Shown piece after piece: positions 1 through 8,392 of a DNA stretch of 64,000 nucleotides (the first letter of the stretch is position 1; every line of letters begins with the position of its first letter). A program made the position numbers and the translations under genes. The notes under the pieces are model-generated. The model was not told the origin of the DNA and did not search any database. It saw only the letters and a program-made list of their open reading frames with translations. The stretch comes from CAVWCW01 sp963753615 (lineage in GTDB: Bacteria; Pseudomonadota; Gammaproteobacteria; Chromatiales; Chromatiaceae): contig CAVWCW010000021.1 of NCBI GenBank assembly GCA_963753615.1, forward strand, positions 124,001 to 188,000, read 5' to 3'.

Positions 1-585
1 CCGGCTGTGGATGCGCAAGCGCTTAAGCTGCGTCACGGCGCCCAGGCGCTGAACCAGCTCGGCCAGCCGGCGATCGCTCAGCACCAGGGGATCGCCGCCA
101 CTGAGAATCACTTCGTCGATGTCCGGATCGGCCTCGAGGTAACCCAGGATCGGTTCCCATTTTTCGTTGCCGAGGCGTGATTCGCCATAGGGGAACTGGC
201 GCCTAAAACAGTAGCGGCAGTGCACCGCGCAGGCGCCGGTGGTGATCAGCAGGGCCCGGCCCCAGTATTTGTGCAGCAGGCCGGGCCGAGCGGTGGCGGC
301 CGTATCGCCCACCGGGTCCGGGTCGAAACCCGGAGCTGCCAGCAGCTCCGCCCCCAGGGGCAACACCTGGCGCAGCAGGGGATCATTCGGGTCGCCCCTG
401 GGGATGCGCCGCAGGTAGCCCCTGGGCACCCGCAGCCCGAACAACTCGGCCGCCCGCTGGGCCGCTGGCAGCAGCCCGGGGTCCAGCTCCAGTAGGTGCA
501 GCAGTTCGGCGGGATCGGTAACCGCCTCCGCCAGGGCCCGCTGCCAGCCCGAAATCTGACAGCGGGGCGCGGTTCGCGCTATCAT
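1..585 (-). CDS. epmB: EF-P beta-lysylation protein EpmB (lysine 2,3-aminomutase family), 3' end outside window
   Basis: Radical-SAM enzyme that converts (S)-alpha-lysine to (R)-beta-lysine, which EpmA then attaches to elongation factor P. The minus strand reads from an ATG at 585 (MIARTAPRCQISGW) to the window edge without a stop. The radical-SAM cluster motif CAVHCRYC (CxxxCxxC), followed by FRRQFPYGES, is visible about 125 residues in, and then the EVILSGGDPL segment typical of the aminomutase family. About 195 of the usual 330-340 residues are present, so the C-terminal half lies outside. It is divergent from efp with only 34 bp between the two starts, the standard arrangement of the EF-P modification locus. 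The identification rests on motifs plus synteny. Confidence 0.93.
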   Translation of the reverse strand, partial: MIARTAPRCQISGWQRALAEAVTDPAELLHLLELDPGLLPAAQRAAELFGLRVPRGYLRRIPRGDPNDPLLRQVLPLGAELLAAPGFDPDPVGDTAATARPGLLHKYWGRALLITTGACAVHCRYCFRRQFPYGESRLGNEKWEPILGYLEADPDIDEVILSGGDPLVLSDRRLAELVQRLGAVTQLKRLRIHSR

Positions 586-619
586 ACGCGCCGCAAAATC
601 GATAGTAGGCGAGGACGAC

Positions 620-1192
620 ATGGCAACCTATGGTACCAATGAATTCAAGGGCGGGCTCAAGATCATGCTCGACGGCGACCCCTACACGATCGTCGAGAAC
701 GAGTTCGTCAAGCCCGGCAAGGGCCAGGCCTTCAGCCGGGTGAAGGTGCGCAATCTCAAGACCGGGCGGGTGATCGAGCGCACCTTCAAGTCCGGCGAAT
801 CGGTCGAAGCCGCCGACGTCATGGATACCCAGCTGCAGTACCTCTACAGCGACGGCGAGTTCTGGCATTTCATGGACCCCGGCAGCTACGAGCAGTATTC
901 CGCCGATGCCGCGGCTTTGGGCGATGCCGCCAAATGGCTGAAGGACCAGGACATGTGCGCCGTGACCCTCTGGAACGGAAGCCCGCTGCAGGTGGAGGCG
1001 CCGAACTTTGTCATCCTCTCGATTACCGAGACCGACCCCGGACTGAAGGGCGATACCTCGGGCGGCGGCGGCAAACCGGCCACCTTGGAGACCGGTGCGG
1101 TGGTGCGGGTCCCGCTGTTCGTGCAGACCGGCGAGCTGATCAAGGTCGATACCCGCACCGGCGAATACGTCTCCCGCGCCAAAGAAGACTGA
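620..1192 (+). CDS. efp: elongation factor P
   Basis: Translation factor that binds between the P and E sites of the ribosome and relieves stalling at polyproline stretches. The 190-residue protein has the full family length and the three-domain EF-P sequence throughout (start MATYGTNEFKGGLKIMLDGD, end VDTRTGEYVSRAKED). The modification loop VKPGKGQAF places the acceptor lysine at residue 34, the position that receives beta-lysine in enterobacteria. The flanking epmB and epmA genes supply the lysylation enzymes, so this EF-P is expected to be of the beta-lysylated type. The upstream ribosome-binding site is GGCGAGGA. Confidence 0.98.
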   Translation: MATYGTNEFKGGLKIMLDGDPYTIVENEFVKPGKGQAFSRVKVRNLKTGRVIERTFKSGESVEAADVMDTQLQYLYSDGEFWHFMDPGSYEQYSADAAALGDAAKWLKDQDMCAVTLWNGSPLQVEAPNFVILSITETDPGLKGDTSGGGGKPATLETGAVVRVPLFVQTGELIKVDTRTGEYVSRAKED

Positions 1193-1199
1193 CCCCGCG

Positions 1200-2174
1200 A
1201 TGAGCGGGCACTGGCGCCCCAGCGCCGGGCTGGAGGTGCTGCGGGCCCGGGCCGAGATGCTATGCCGGATTCGCGCCTTCTTCCTCGATGCGGGGGTGCT
1301 CGAGGTGGAGACCCCCCTGGCCGCAGCGGCGGCCAACACCGACCCCATGCTGGACAGCCTGGCCACCCGCTACACCGGCCCGGGTGCCGCGGCCGGCCGC
1401 CGGCTGTACTTGCAGACCTCCCCCGAATTTGCCATGAAACGGCTGCTCGCCGCCGGCAGCGGACCCATCTACCAGATCTGCAAGGCGTTCCGCGACGGCG
1501 AGCGCGGGCGGCTCCACAATCCCGAATTCAGCATCCTCGAGTGGTACCGGCCCGGTTACGACCACCATCAGCTAATGGATGAGGTGGAGGCCCTGGTTGC
1601 GCCGCTGCTGGCCTTGAGAGTACCGTTCGAACGGCGCAGCTACGCGGAACTCTTCCAGCATCACCTTGGGCTCGACCCCGTCGCCGTCAGCGCGCCCCGA
1701 CTCAAGCGCTGCGCGTTGGAGCTTGGCGGCGCGGGACTGGCTGAGCTGGAGCTGGACGCCGACGCCTGGCTCGATTTGCTGCTGAGCGAGTTCATCGAAC
1801 CCCAGCTGGGCCGCGACCGGCCCTGTTTTGTCTACGACTACCCGGCCAGCAAGGCCGCCCTGGCCCGGGTGCGCCCGGGCCGGCCGCTGCTTGCCTCACG
1901 CTTCGAGCTCTACGCCGAAGGGCTGGAGCTGGCCAACGGTTTCCACGAACTGAGCGACGCGGCGGAGCAACAGCGCCGCTTCGAGGCCGAACTGCAGCGC
2001 CGGCGCCACACCGGGCGGCCATTGGTGCCCATGGATCTCAATCTGCTGGCCGCCCTGCAACGGGGCCTGCCCGACTGCGCCGGCGTCGCGTTGGGCCTTG
2101 ACCGCCTGCTGATGCTGCAGCAGGACCTGACCCACATCGACCAGGCGTTGGCCTTTCCGTTGGAGCGGGCATAA
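1200..2174 (+). CDS. epmA: EF-P--(R)-beta-lysine ligase EpmA
   Basis: A truncated class II lysyl-tRNA synthetase homologue (also called GenX, PoxA or YjeA) that activates (R)-beta-lysine and ligates it to Lys34 of EF-P. The 324-residue protein matches the family length and lacks an anticodon-binding domain. Class II core segments are visible: LYLQTSPEFAMKRLLA (motif 1/2 region), IYQICKAFRDGERGRLHNPEF (motif 2) and the C-terminal GVALGLDRLLML (motif 3). It starts 8 bp after the efp stop, so the two are probably co-transcribed. Motifs and neighbours agree, which makes this a secure call. Confidence 0.97.
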   Translation: MSGHWRPSAGLEVLRARAEMLCRIRAFFLDAGVLEVETPLAAAAANTDPMLDSLATRYTGPGAAAGRRLYLQTSPEFAMKRLLAAGSGPIYQICKAFRDGERGRLHNPEFSILEWYRPGYDHHQLMDEVEALVAPLLALRVPFERRSYAELFQHHLGLDPVAVSAPRLKRCALELGGAGLAELELDADAWLDLLLSEFIEPQLGRDRPCFVYDYPASKAALARVRPGRPLLASRFELYAEGLELANGFHELSDAAEQQRRFEAELQRRRHTGRPLVPMDLNLLAALQRGLPDCAGVALGLDRLLMLQQDLTHIDQALAFPLERA

Positions 2175-2559
2175 CCTTTGCCGTCGGCTGACGGCGCCAG
2201 CGCAGGATCAGCATGCGAACTACCGCACTGACGATCGGAAACCTGCCCGGACTCACCCGCATCGAGATCCCAGAAAGGGCAACGCCAATGGTGGTTTTCT
2301 ATGATGTCGGGTGTTGAAAACCGATTTCTAAGCCCGGTCCCGCCCCGTTGGTTTTTCGGTTCTCAAACTAATGAGGGCCCATCGGCAATCCTCCATTTGT
2401 CGGCGGGGGTATGGGGACGAGTTCGGTAATTTGAGCCGCCATCGTTTCGGTTCTGGCCGGTGCTCGGGTCGATTTTCCGGTATCCTATGCGTCTTGTTGT
2501 TGGCTCCCTGGACCGTCTTCCGGGCCATCAGGGGTGTGACGCTCGTAGGGAAACTGATA
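2175..2559 (+). other. intergenic region upstream of the GGDEF-EAL-like gene
   Basis: No convincing gene. A 34-codon open frame starts at 2214 but has no recognisable homology. The frame of the downstream gene stays open back to 2371, but the composition there does not look coding and the better start is the ATG at 2560. The stretch around 2301-2370 is slightly more AT-rich than its surroundings and may hold a promoter. No motif is clear enough to mark. Confidence 0.4.
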
Positions 2560-3888
2560 ATGCGTTTTCACGAAGACAACGAACCATCGCACGGTCAGCC
2601 CGGGGCTCCGCGCCAGTGCGATCCGGTCACTGGACTTCCCAACCGCAATGATTTGCTGGAACGGCTCCAATGGCTGCTCGACACCGGGGGTGCCGCTCCG
2701 GGACAGGGAGGGGTGCTGTTCATCGAGTTGGACCACCCACGCAAGATCCACGACAGGTTGGGTATTTCGGGCACCGACAAGCTCATGCACGAGCTTGGCA
2801 GGTTGATCGCTACCCAGGTCGGACCCGATGACATTCTGGCTCGATTCGGGGATTACTCTTTCGTGTTGACTGCGTGCGCGCGTCAGATAAAGGAGGTGCT
2901 GGCGTTTGCGGAACATCTACGGCAGCAAGTCGAAGCGCACCTGTTCTATCTGGACGGCCCTTCACTCACGGTGACGCTGAGTATCGGGGTGGGTTTCTTC
3001 GATGGCCGCGAGAGCGATGCGCAGCGATTGGTGGTATTGAGCGAAAAGGCCTGCTGGATTGCGGCCGAGACCGGGGGCAATTGCGTGCATGTCCACAAGG
3101 AAACTCCGCAGGAAAAAGCGGATGAAGAAGGCGTCGCGGGCATGATGGGGATGCTCCAGGAGCACCTCGCAACCGACGGATTCCAGTTGTTCTTTCAGCC
3201 GGTCGTGGCCCTTCGCAACAAGAGGGCGGCCCCTATACATCAGGTTCTGCTCCGTATGGGGGCCCAGCAAGACGAGTTCCAACAGGCGCGGGATTTCATA
3301 TCGGTTGCCGAGCAGCTCGGGATTATGGCTGACCTCGATCTCTGGGTGATGAAACACACAATCCAATACCTGAAGAACCAAGTGTTTGACGCACCGGCTG
3401 TTCCCCGGTTTCTGATCGCGTTGTCCCAGGCATCACTGGAAAATCCGGCCTTGACGGAATGGCTGGAAGGACAGCTCAAGCAATATGACGTAAGCGGAAA
3501 ACACTTCAACTTCGCACTCCGCTTTGCGGACGTGGAGGCGGACCTAAAGACCGTCGAGCGCCAGATCTTCGGCTTGAGAAAGCTCGGTGCCCGGATTACG
3601 CTCACCGACTTTGGGGAAGACCCGGGAGCCTTCAATTATCTGAGACGTATTCTGGTGGATTTCCTGCGTCTTCCCATGGGGTGGATGGACAAGGGGCGTC
3701 TCGATCTGGCCGAGGTGGTCCGAAAAGGTCACGAGCGGCACCGGTCGATTATTGTTCCCGGTGTCGAGGCGCCTCGGCACATGGACCTGGCTTGGGAAAA
3801 CGGTGCAGACTTCGTACAGGGTTATTTCATCCAGCGGCCACAGTCCTGTCCTAATTTCGACTTCTCGAGCCTCGTATTGAGCGGCTGA
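2560..3888 (+). CDS. degenerate GGDEF-EAL domain protein (FimX-like, probably non-enzymatic)
   Basis: Likely a cyclic-di-GMP effector or scaffold rather than an enzyme. The start at 2560 is preceded by GTAGGG at about 8 bp and begins a 442-residue protein. Residues 20-190 form a GGDEF domain (DPVTGLPNRNDLLERL near the start, TVTLSIGVGFF later), but the catalytic loop reads ARFGDYSFVL, so GGDEF is lost. Residues 215-440 form an EAL-type domain. It begins FQLFFQPVVALRN, has IHQVLLRM where the EAL triplet should be, and ends with LTDFGEDPGAFNYL and GADFVQGYFIQRP. Both catalytic signatures are degenerate, as in FimX/YfgF-like proteins. No membrane segment or PAS domain is seen. It stands alone, convergent with psd. 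Confidence 0.8.
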   Translation: MRFHEDNEPSHGQPGAPRQCDPVTGLPNRNDLLERLQWLLDTGGAAPGQGGVLFIELDHPRKIHDRLGISGTDKLMHELGRLIATQVGPDDILARFGDYSFVLTACARQIKEVLAFAEHLRQQVEAHLFYLDGPSLTVTLSIGVGFFDGRESDAQRLVVLSEKACWIAAETGGNCVHVHKETPQEKADEEGVAGMMGMLQEHLATDGFQLFFQPVVALRNKRAAPIHQVLLRMGAQQDEFQQARDFISVAEQLGIMADLDLWVMKHTIQYLKNQVFDAPAVPRFLIALSQASLENPALTEWLEGQLKQYDVSGKHFNFALRFADVEADLKTVERQIFGLRKLGARITLTDFGEDPGAFNYLRRILVDFLRLPMGWMDKGRLDLAEVVRKGHERHRSIIVPGVEAPRHMDLAWENGADFVQGYFIQRPQSCPNFDFSSLVLSG

Positions 3889-4005
3889 CATCGGGCGCGA
3901 CGCCGCCAACCAGCCTGTGCGCACGCTGACCGGCAATGTCTAATGTCTCCAGCGCCATCCGATGATGCGCGGATACCGGCGGTGTCTCGTGCTCGGATAC
4001 CGAAC

Positions 4006-4899
4006 TCAGCTGCGGTCCAGGGTCCCGATTCGCTCACCCATGCGCAAATGACCGCCGGGTTGCAGGTCTTCTGACCAGCGGGCCCGATCTTTAGCGAACA
4101 GCAGGATCACCGTCGAACCCATATTGAAGCGGCCCATTTCGGCGCCTCGCGGCAGCTTGGTTGCGGCGTCTTCGCCATAGTCCCAGCAGCGCACCTGGTC
4201 GCGCGGGCCGGGGGTGATGCTGCCGGCCCAGACGGTGTCCATGCTGGCCACGAAGATGGCGCCTACCAGGACCACCGCCAGCGGCCCCTGCTCGGTCTCG
4301 AACAGGCTCACCACCCGCTCGTTGCGTGCGAACAGGCCCGGCACCAGGCGGGTTGTGGCGGGGTTGACGCTGAACAGCCGTCCCGGCACGTGCAGCATGC
4401 GCGCCAGGGCGCCGGCGACCGGCATGTGCACTCGGTGGTAGTCACGGGGGGACAGGTAAACGGTCGCGAAGCCGCCGCCGGCGAAGCGCTCGGTCCACTC
4501 GGCGTCACCGCCGAGCAATTCCAGCAGGCTGAAGCTGCGGCCCTTGGCCTGAAAGATGCGCCCGTCCGTGATTACCCCGGCCTGGCTCAAGGTGCCGTCG
4601 GCGGGGCAAAGGATGGCCGCCGGGTCTTGGTCAAGGGGCCGGGCATTCGCGGCCAGGGCGCGGGTGAAGAATTCATTGAAGCTGCCATAGGCGGCCGGGT
4701 CCGGGTCAGCGGCCTCGTTCATCTCCACCCGGTAGAGCCGGATCACCTGCCGAATCAGCAGGTCCTTGAACCAGGACAGGCGGCTGCGGGTAATACGGAA
4801 CATCATGGCCGAGAGCAGGTGGTGGGGCAGCAGGTATTGCAGGCCCACGAACAGGTAGTCGCGCAGGCGGTTGGTCGGTTGCTGGGGGGCTTGAGGCAT
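4006..4899 (-). CDS. psd: phosphatidylserine decarboxylase proenzyme
   Basis: Makes phosphatidylethanolamine from phosphatidylserine at the inner membrane and self-cleaves to create a pyruvoyl prosthetic group. The 297 residues match the proteobacterial family length. The cleavage motif is FNMGSTVILLF, with the serine that becomes pyruvoyl at about residue 262. The autoprocessing triad is completed by the Asp of LCPADGTLSQ and the His of SPRDYHRVHMP. The start is at 4899 (MPQAPQQPTNRL). It is the last gene of a minus-strand run coming from 7554, lying 14 bp after the SCO-like gene. The neighbours do not belong to the same pathway, so the grouping looks transcriptional only. Confidence 0.96.
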   Translation of the reverse strand: MPQAPQQPTNRLRDYLFVGLQYLLPHHLLSAMMFRITRSRLSWFKDLLIRQVIRLYRVEMNEAADPDPAAYGSFNEFFTRALAANARPLDQDPAAILCPADGTLSQAGVITDGRIFQAKGRSFSLLELLGGDAEWTERFAGGGFATVYLSPRDYHRVHMPVAGALARMLHVPGRLFSVNPATTRLVPGLFARNERVVSLFETEQGPLAVVLVGAIFVASMDTVWAGSITPGPRDQVRCWDYGEDAATKLPRGAEMGRFNMGSTVILLFAKDRARWSEDLQPGGHLRMGERIGTLDRS

Positions 4900-4913
4900 G
4901 GGACGACTCTGTC

Positions 4914-5546
4914 TTAAAGGCGCAGGTGCTCGGCGATGGCGCGTAGATCCCGGCCCAGGGTCTCGACATCCACCAGGCCGGTGAAGGTGGCCACTTGGCG
5001 GCCGTCCGGGGCCACCAGGTAGAGGGGCGATTCATTCAGCTCGCCGGTCTCCGGCAGGCGCAGGCTGCCGGCCAGCGCGGAGGCCAGGATCGCAATCTGC
5101 CGCGGCTCGCCGCTGAGGCCGACAAACTCCGGGTTGTAGCGGAAGACGCGTTCGCGCAGGCGCTCCGGAGGGTCGGGCACCGGGTCGGTAGCGACGAAGA
5201 TCAGCCGCATGCGGGATTGCAGCTGGGGGTTATCGGCCAGTCGGTTGAACAGGCGGTGGAACAGGGCCAGCACATACTCGCGGCTGTCGGCGCAGTCGAT
5301 GCAGCCGAAGGAGACGAAGCTCCAGTGCCCGGCTAAGGCCCCCGGCCCGAAGGCCTCCCCGTCAGGACCGATGAGGGAGAACGCGGGCAGCGCCCGCGGC
5401 GTGTCCAGCAGCTGGGCCGAGACCTGCTGTTCGAGGCGCTGGCGGGCGTATTGGTTGCCGAGGATGTAACCCACCAGCAGAATTACCACGGCGCCCAGGG
5501 CCAGCACCAGGCGCCGCACCAGCGGGCTGGGCCGGCGCAGGCTCAT
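4914..5546 (-). CDS. SCO1/SenC-like membrane-anchored thioredoxin-fold protein with altered metal site
   Basis: A 210-residue protein with one N-terminal membrane anchor (residues about 11-30, LVLALGAVVILLVGYILG) and a periplasmic thioredoxin fold resembling SCO1/SenC: LPAFSLIGPDG, then FVSFGCIDCADSRE, then LIFVATDPVPDPPERLRERV and the SGEP turn. In SCO1 copper chaperones the motif is CxxxC with a later conserved His. Here the cysteines are spaced CxxC (GCIDC), and the usual His position reads NESPLYLVAPDGR. It may therefore act in thiol redox rather than Cu(I) delivery. It overlaps the upstream sulfurtransferase stop by 4 bp (ATGA), which implies translational coupling. Confidence 0.72.
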   Translation of the reverse strand: MSLRRPSPLVRRLVLALGAVVILLVGYILGNQYARQRLEQQVSAQLLDTPRALPAFSLIGPDGEAFGPGALAGHWSFVSFGCIDCADSREYVLALFHRLFNRLADNPQLQSRMRLIFVATDPVPDPPERLRERVFRYNPEFVGLSGEPRQIAILASALAGSLRLPETGELNESPLYLVAPDGRQVATFTGLVDVETLGRDLRAIAEHLRL

Positions 5547-6364
5547 TCGGCGGCGATCGGAGTGTCGGAGCGGTTGCCCCAGTCTGACCAGGAGCCCGGG
5601 TAGCCCTTGACCCGGGGGTAGCCGAGGGAGCGCAGCGCCACGTACATCAGGGACGAGCGATGGTGGGTCTGGCAGTAGGCGACCAGGGTCTGCTCCGGGC
5701 GCACCCCGAAGCCTGCCAGGGCCTGGCGCAGCTCGGCCGCCGGCCGCAGGCGCAGGTTGCGGCGCTGATCCATAAGGTTGACCCAGTCCCAGTTCACCGC
5801 CCCGGGGATGTGGCCGCCGCGGGCCGAGTAACGGCGCTCACCGCTGTATTCCGCCGGACTGCGGGCGTCCACCAGGGCCAGCTCCGGATCGTTCAGGCGT
5901 TGCAGGATGAACTCGGCATCGGCCAGGGGTTCGGGATCGAACCGGGCCCGGAACTGGGCCGGTTGGGGCGCCACCTGGTCGGTCTCCAGGGGGTGGCCCT
6001 CGTTGGCCCAGGAGAACAGACCGCCGTTGAGCAGGGAGGCGGTGCGGTGTCCGAGCACATCCAGGGTCCAGATCAGGCGCGCGGCGTGGCCGCCGCCCTC
6101 GTCGTCGTAGGCTACCACTCGGGTTTCCGGGCCGATGCCGATACGCGAGAGCAACTGCTCCAACAGGGCCGTGCTGGGTAGCAGGCCGTTGACCGGGTTG
6201 CGCGAGACGACGATGTCGCCGTAGTCCAAGTGCACCGCGCCCGGGACGTGGTATTGCAGGTAGGTGCTGGACTTGCACATGTCCACAACCAGAAGCCCAG
6301 GCTCGCCCAGCCGCGGTTCCAGCTCCGCCGGCTCGACGATCAGCGCTAACTCGGGGGTGGACAC
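5543..6364 (-). CDS. two-domain rhodanese-type sulfurtransferase (SseA-like)
   Basis: Transfers sulfane sulfur from thiosulfate or 3-mercaptopyruvate to an acceptor. The 273-residue protein has two rhodanese repeats. The N-terminal one is inactive in form (GLLVVDMCKSSTYLQYHVPGAVHLDYGD). The C-terminal one carries the active-site loop LVAYCQTHHRSSLMYVAL, with the catalytic cysteine and a CQTHHRS loop as in a group of proteobacterial thiosulfate sulfurtransferases. VDARSPAEYSGERRY and GHIPGAVNWDW are the other standard rhodanese blocks. It sits 5 bp after the aminotransferase gene and overlaps the SCO-like gene by 4 bp. The substrate cannot be read from sequence. Confidence 0.9.
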   Translation of the reverse strand: MSTPELALIVEPAELEPRLGEPGLLVVDMCKSSTYLQYHVPGAVHLDYGDIVVSRNPVNGLLPSTALLEQLLSRIGIGPETRVVAYDDEGGGHAARLIWTLDVLGHRTASLLNGGLFSWANEGHPLETDQVAPQPAQFRARFDPEPLADAEFILQRLNDPELALVDARSPAEYSGERRYSARGGHIPGAVNWDWVNLMDQRRNLRLRPAAELRQALAGFGVRPEQTLVAYCQTHHRSSLMYVALRSLGYPRVKGYPGSWSDWGNRSDTPIAAE

Positions 6365-6369
6365 TCGCG

Positions 6370-7554
6370 TCAGCCCACCAGCGAGTGCTGCAACGCGCCC
6401 AGGGCCTGGCCGGTATTGATCGGCGCGCCCATGTCGCTGAGCACCGCCTCCAGGGCGCCCACGCAGAGGAGGATGTTCTCGGCACGGCTGCTGTGGCCCA
6501 TCAGGCCAATGCGCCAGACCTTGCCCGCCAGGGCGCCGAGCCCGGCTCCGATCTCCAGATTGAACTCCCGCAGCAGTCGCGAGCGCACCAGCGCCTCGTC
6601 GATCCCTTCCGGGACTGACACCGCGTTGAGTTGGGGCAGGCGGTCGCTTTCTTTAACGATGAATTCCAGCCCCAGGGATTCGAGGCCGGCGCGCAGTGCC
6701 AAGTGGTTGCGTTGGTGCCGGGCCCAGGCGTTGTCCAGCCCCTCGTCGCGCAGCATCACCAGGGCTTCGTGCAGCGCGTACATCGCGTTCACCGGCGCGG
6801 TGTGGTGATAGGTGCGTTTGCCGCTGCCTCCTCCCCAGTAAGCCATTACCAGGTTCAGATCCAGGAACCAGCTCTGCACCTTGCTCTGACGGTTCCGCAC
6901 CTTGTCCAAGGCCCGCTCGTTGAAACTCACCGGCGAGATGCCGGGCGTGCAGGACAGACACTTCTGGGTGCCTGAATAGATGGCGTCGATGCCCCATTCA
7001 TCCACCTTCACCGGAGTGCCGCCCAGGGACGTGACGGTATCCACGATGGTCAGGCAGTCGTGCTTGTGGGCCAGTTCGACCAGGGTCTCGGCGTCGGACT
7101 GGGTGCCGGTGGAGGTCTCGGCGTGCACGAAGGCCACGATCTTGGCGTCCGGGTTCGTTTCCAGGGCCTCTTCCAGCTTGGCCGGGTCGACCGCCGTGCC
7201 CCAGGCGTCTTGCACCATCACCGGGGTGCCGCCCGAGCGCTCGACGTTCTCTTTCATGCGCCCGCCGAACACGCCGTTCTGGCACACGATCACCTTGTCC
7301 CCCGGCTCCACCAGGTTGACGAAGCAGGTCTCCATGCCCGCCGAACCCGGGGCGGATACCGGCATGGTGAGTTGGTTCTCGGTCTGGAACGCGTAGCGCA
7401 GCAGCACCTTGACTTCGTCCATCATGTCGACAAAGGCCGGGTCCAAATGGCCGATGGTGGGCCGCGACAAGGCTTCGAGGATGCGCGGATGGACGTCCGA
7501 GGGACCGGGTCCCATCAGCGTGCGGATCGGGGGATTGAAGGACTGTGTGGTCAT
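6370..7554 (-). CDS. PLP-dependent alanine/serine--glyoxylate aminotransferase family protein
   Basis: Class V aminotransferase of the alanine-glyoxylate/serine-glyoxylate/purine catabolism (PucG-like) group. The chosen start (ATG at 7554, MTTQSFNPPIRTLMGPGPSD) gives 394 residues, the usual family size. An upstream in-frame extension to 7767 is rejected because homology begins at RTLMGPGPSDVHPRIL. Family blocks are VSAPGSAGMETCF, VDTVTSLGGTPVKVDEWGID with the cofactor-binding Asp, and YSGTQKCLSCTPGISP, where the Lys of SGTQK should be the Schiff-base lysine. First gene of the minus-strand run with sulfurtransferase, SCO-like gene and psd. The exact amino donor is uncertain. Confidence 0.9.
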   Translation of the reverse strand: MTTQSFNPPIRTLMGPGPSDVHPRILEALSRPTIGHLDPAFVDMMDEVKVLLRYAFQTENQLTMPVSAPGSAGMETCFVNLVEPGDKVIVCQNGVFGGRMKENVERSGGTPVMVQDAWGTAVDPAKLEEALETNPDAKIVAFVHAETSTGTQSDAETLVELAHKHDCLTIVDTVTSLGGTPVKVDEWGIDAIYSGTQKCLSCTPGISPVSFNERALDKVRNRQSKVQSWFLDLNLVMAYWGGGSGKRTYHHTAPVNAMYALHEALVMLRDEGLDNAWARHQRNHLALRAGLESLGLEFIVKESDRLPQLNAVSVPEGIDEALVRSRLLREFNLEIGAGLGALAGKVWRIGLMGHSSRAENILLCVGALEAVLSDMGAPINTGQALGALQHSLVG

Positions 7555-8002
7555 GGGTTCCGGTCTGGGCTTTGGTGGTGGATCGGGCATCCGCAGGACG
7601 CACTGCCAGCGGCTTTGAGGATACGACGAGCAAAACGCCCAGTATACGGCCGGCTTACTCGCAGTATCAAGAACACAAACCGGAAGCAGGGACGGGGGCC
7701 GGCCCGGGCCCGGGCGGCTTGAAGCTCGCGAAGCCGGGCCCCAACCCATGGCGCGCGCGGTATGCACCGAGGAATGGCGTCGAGATAAGCGTCACCGGTA
7801 TCGTTGCGGCCGGAGTCGGGCAAAGGCCGAGGCTGACGGAACCCGAACCGGTTACTGCGTGTCTCTCGTTAGGTTATGCTGGTATGCAGAGCCAGCTCGG
7901 ACAGGAATACCCGCTGGAAAACAGAGTCAAGCGTCTCCCAGCGCCTGTTTGTCCATGCCGGATACCCCTACTACGCCCGCCATATGCCATCCAGGACGAC
8001 CC
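7555..8002 (+). other. divergent intergenic region
   Basis: Lies between the divergently transcribed aminotransferase (start 7554) and the DUF5329 gene (start 8003), so it should hold both promoters. An open frame continues upstream of 8003 to 7748, but its composition is arginine-rich and does not look like protein. No promoter motif is clear enough to mark. Confidence 0.4.
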
Positions 8003-8392
8003 ATGCCGAACAGACCCCGTTACCCAACGCTTATCTTGTTCGCCTTCTGCCTGTCCTGCTTTCTTGCCGGCGGTCTCGCGCTGGCCGCCGACGACGCCGA
8101 GATTGAGTTTCTGCTGCAGACCGTGGCGCAGTCCGAGCATCAATTCCTGCGCAACGGCGAGGCCCACGCCGGGCCCGAGGCCGCCGACCACCTGCGCAAG
8201 AAATACGAATACCGGCGCGACGGCATCGACGGGGCCGAGGCCTTTATCGAGCAGGCCGCCAGCGGCAGCTGGCTCAGCGGTGAACCCTACCGGGTGCAAC
8301 TGGCCGACGGTAGCACCGAACTGACCCAAAACTGGCTTAGAGCGCGGCTGGCCGAATACCGCCAAAGCCAAGCGGTGGGCGATGCCCGCTGA
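8003..8392 (+). CDS. DUF5329 family secreted protein
   Basis: Function unknown. The start at 8003 (MPNRPRYPTLIL) gives a 129-residue precursor with a Sec signal peptide (hydrophobic ILFAFCLSCFLAGG, probable cleavage after GLALA before ADDAEIEFLL). The mature domain has the DUF5329 pattern: EIEFLLQTVAQSEHQFLRNG, AADHLRKKYEYRRDGIDGAE, FIEQAASGSWLSGEPYRV and a C-terminal LTQNWLRARLAEYR. Family members are short periplasmic proteins that I recall lying next to varied envelope genes. The stop overlaps the start of the following lipoprotein nuclease-like gene by 11 bp, so the pair is probably translationally coupled. Confidence 0.82.
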   Translation: MPNRPRYPTLILFAFCLSCFLAGGLALAADDAEIEFLLQTVAQSEHQFLRNGEAHAGPEAADHLRKKYEYRRDGIDGAEAFIEQAASGSWLSGEPYRVQLADGSTELTQNWLRARLAEYRQSQAVGDAR

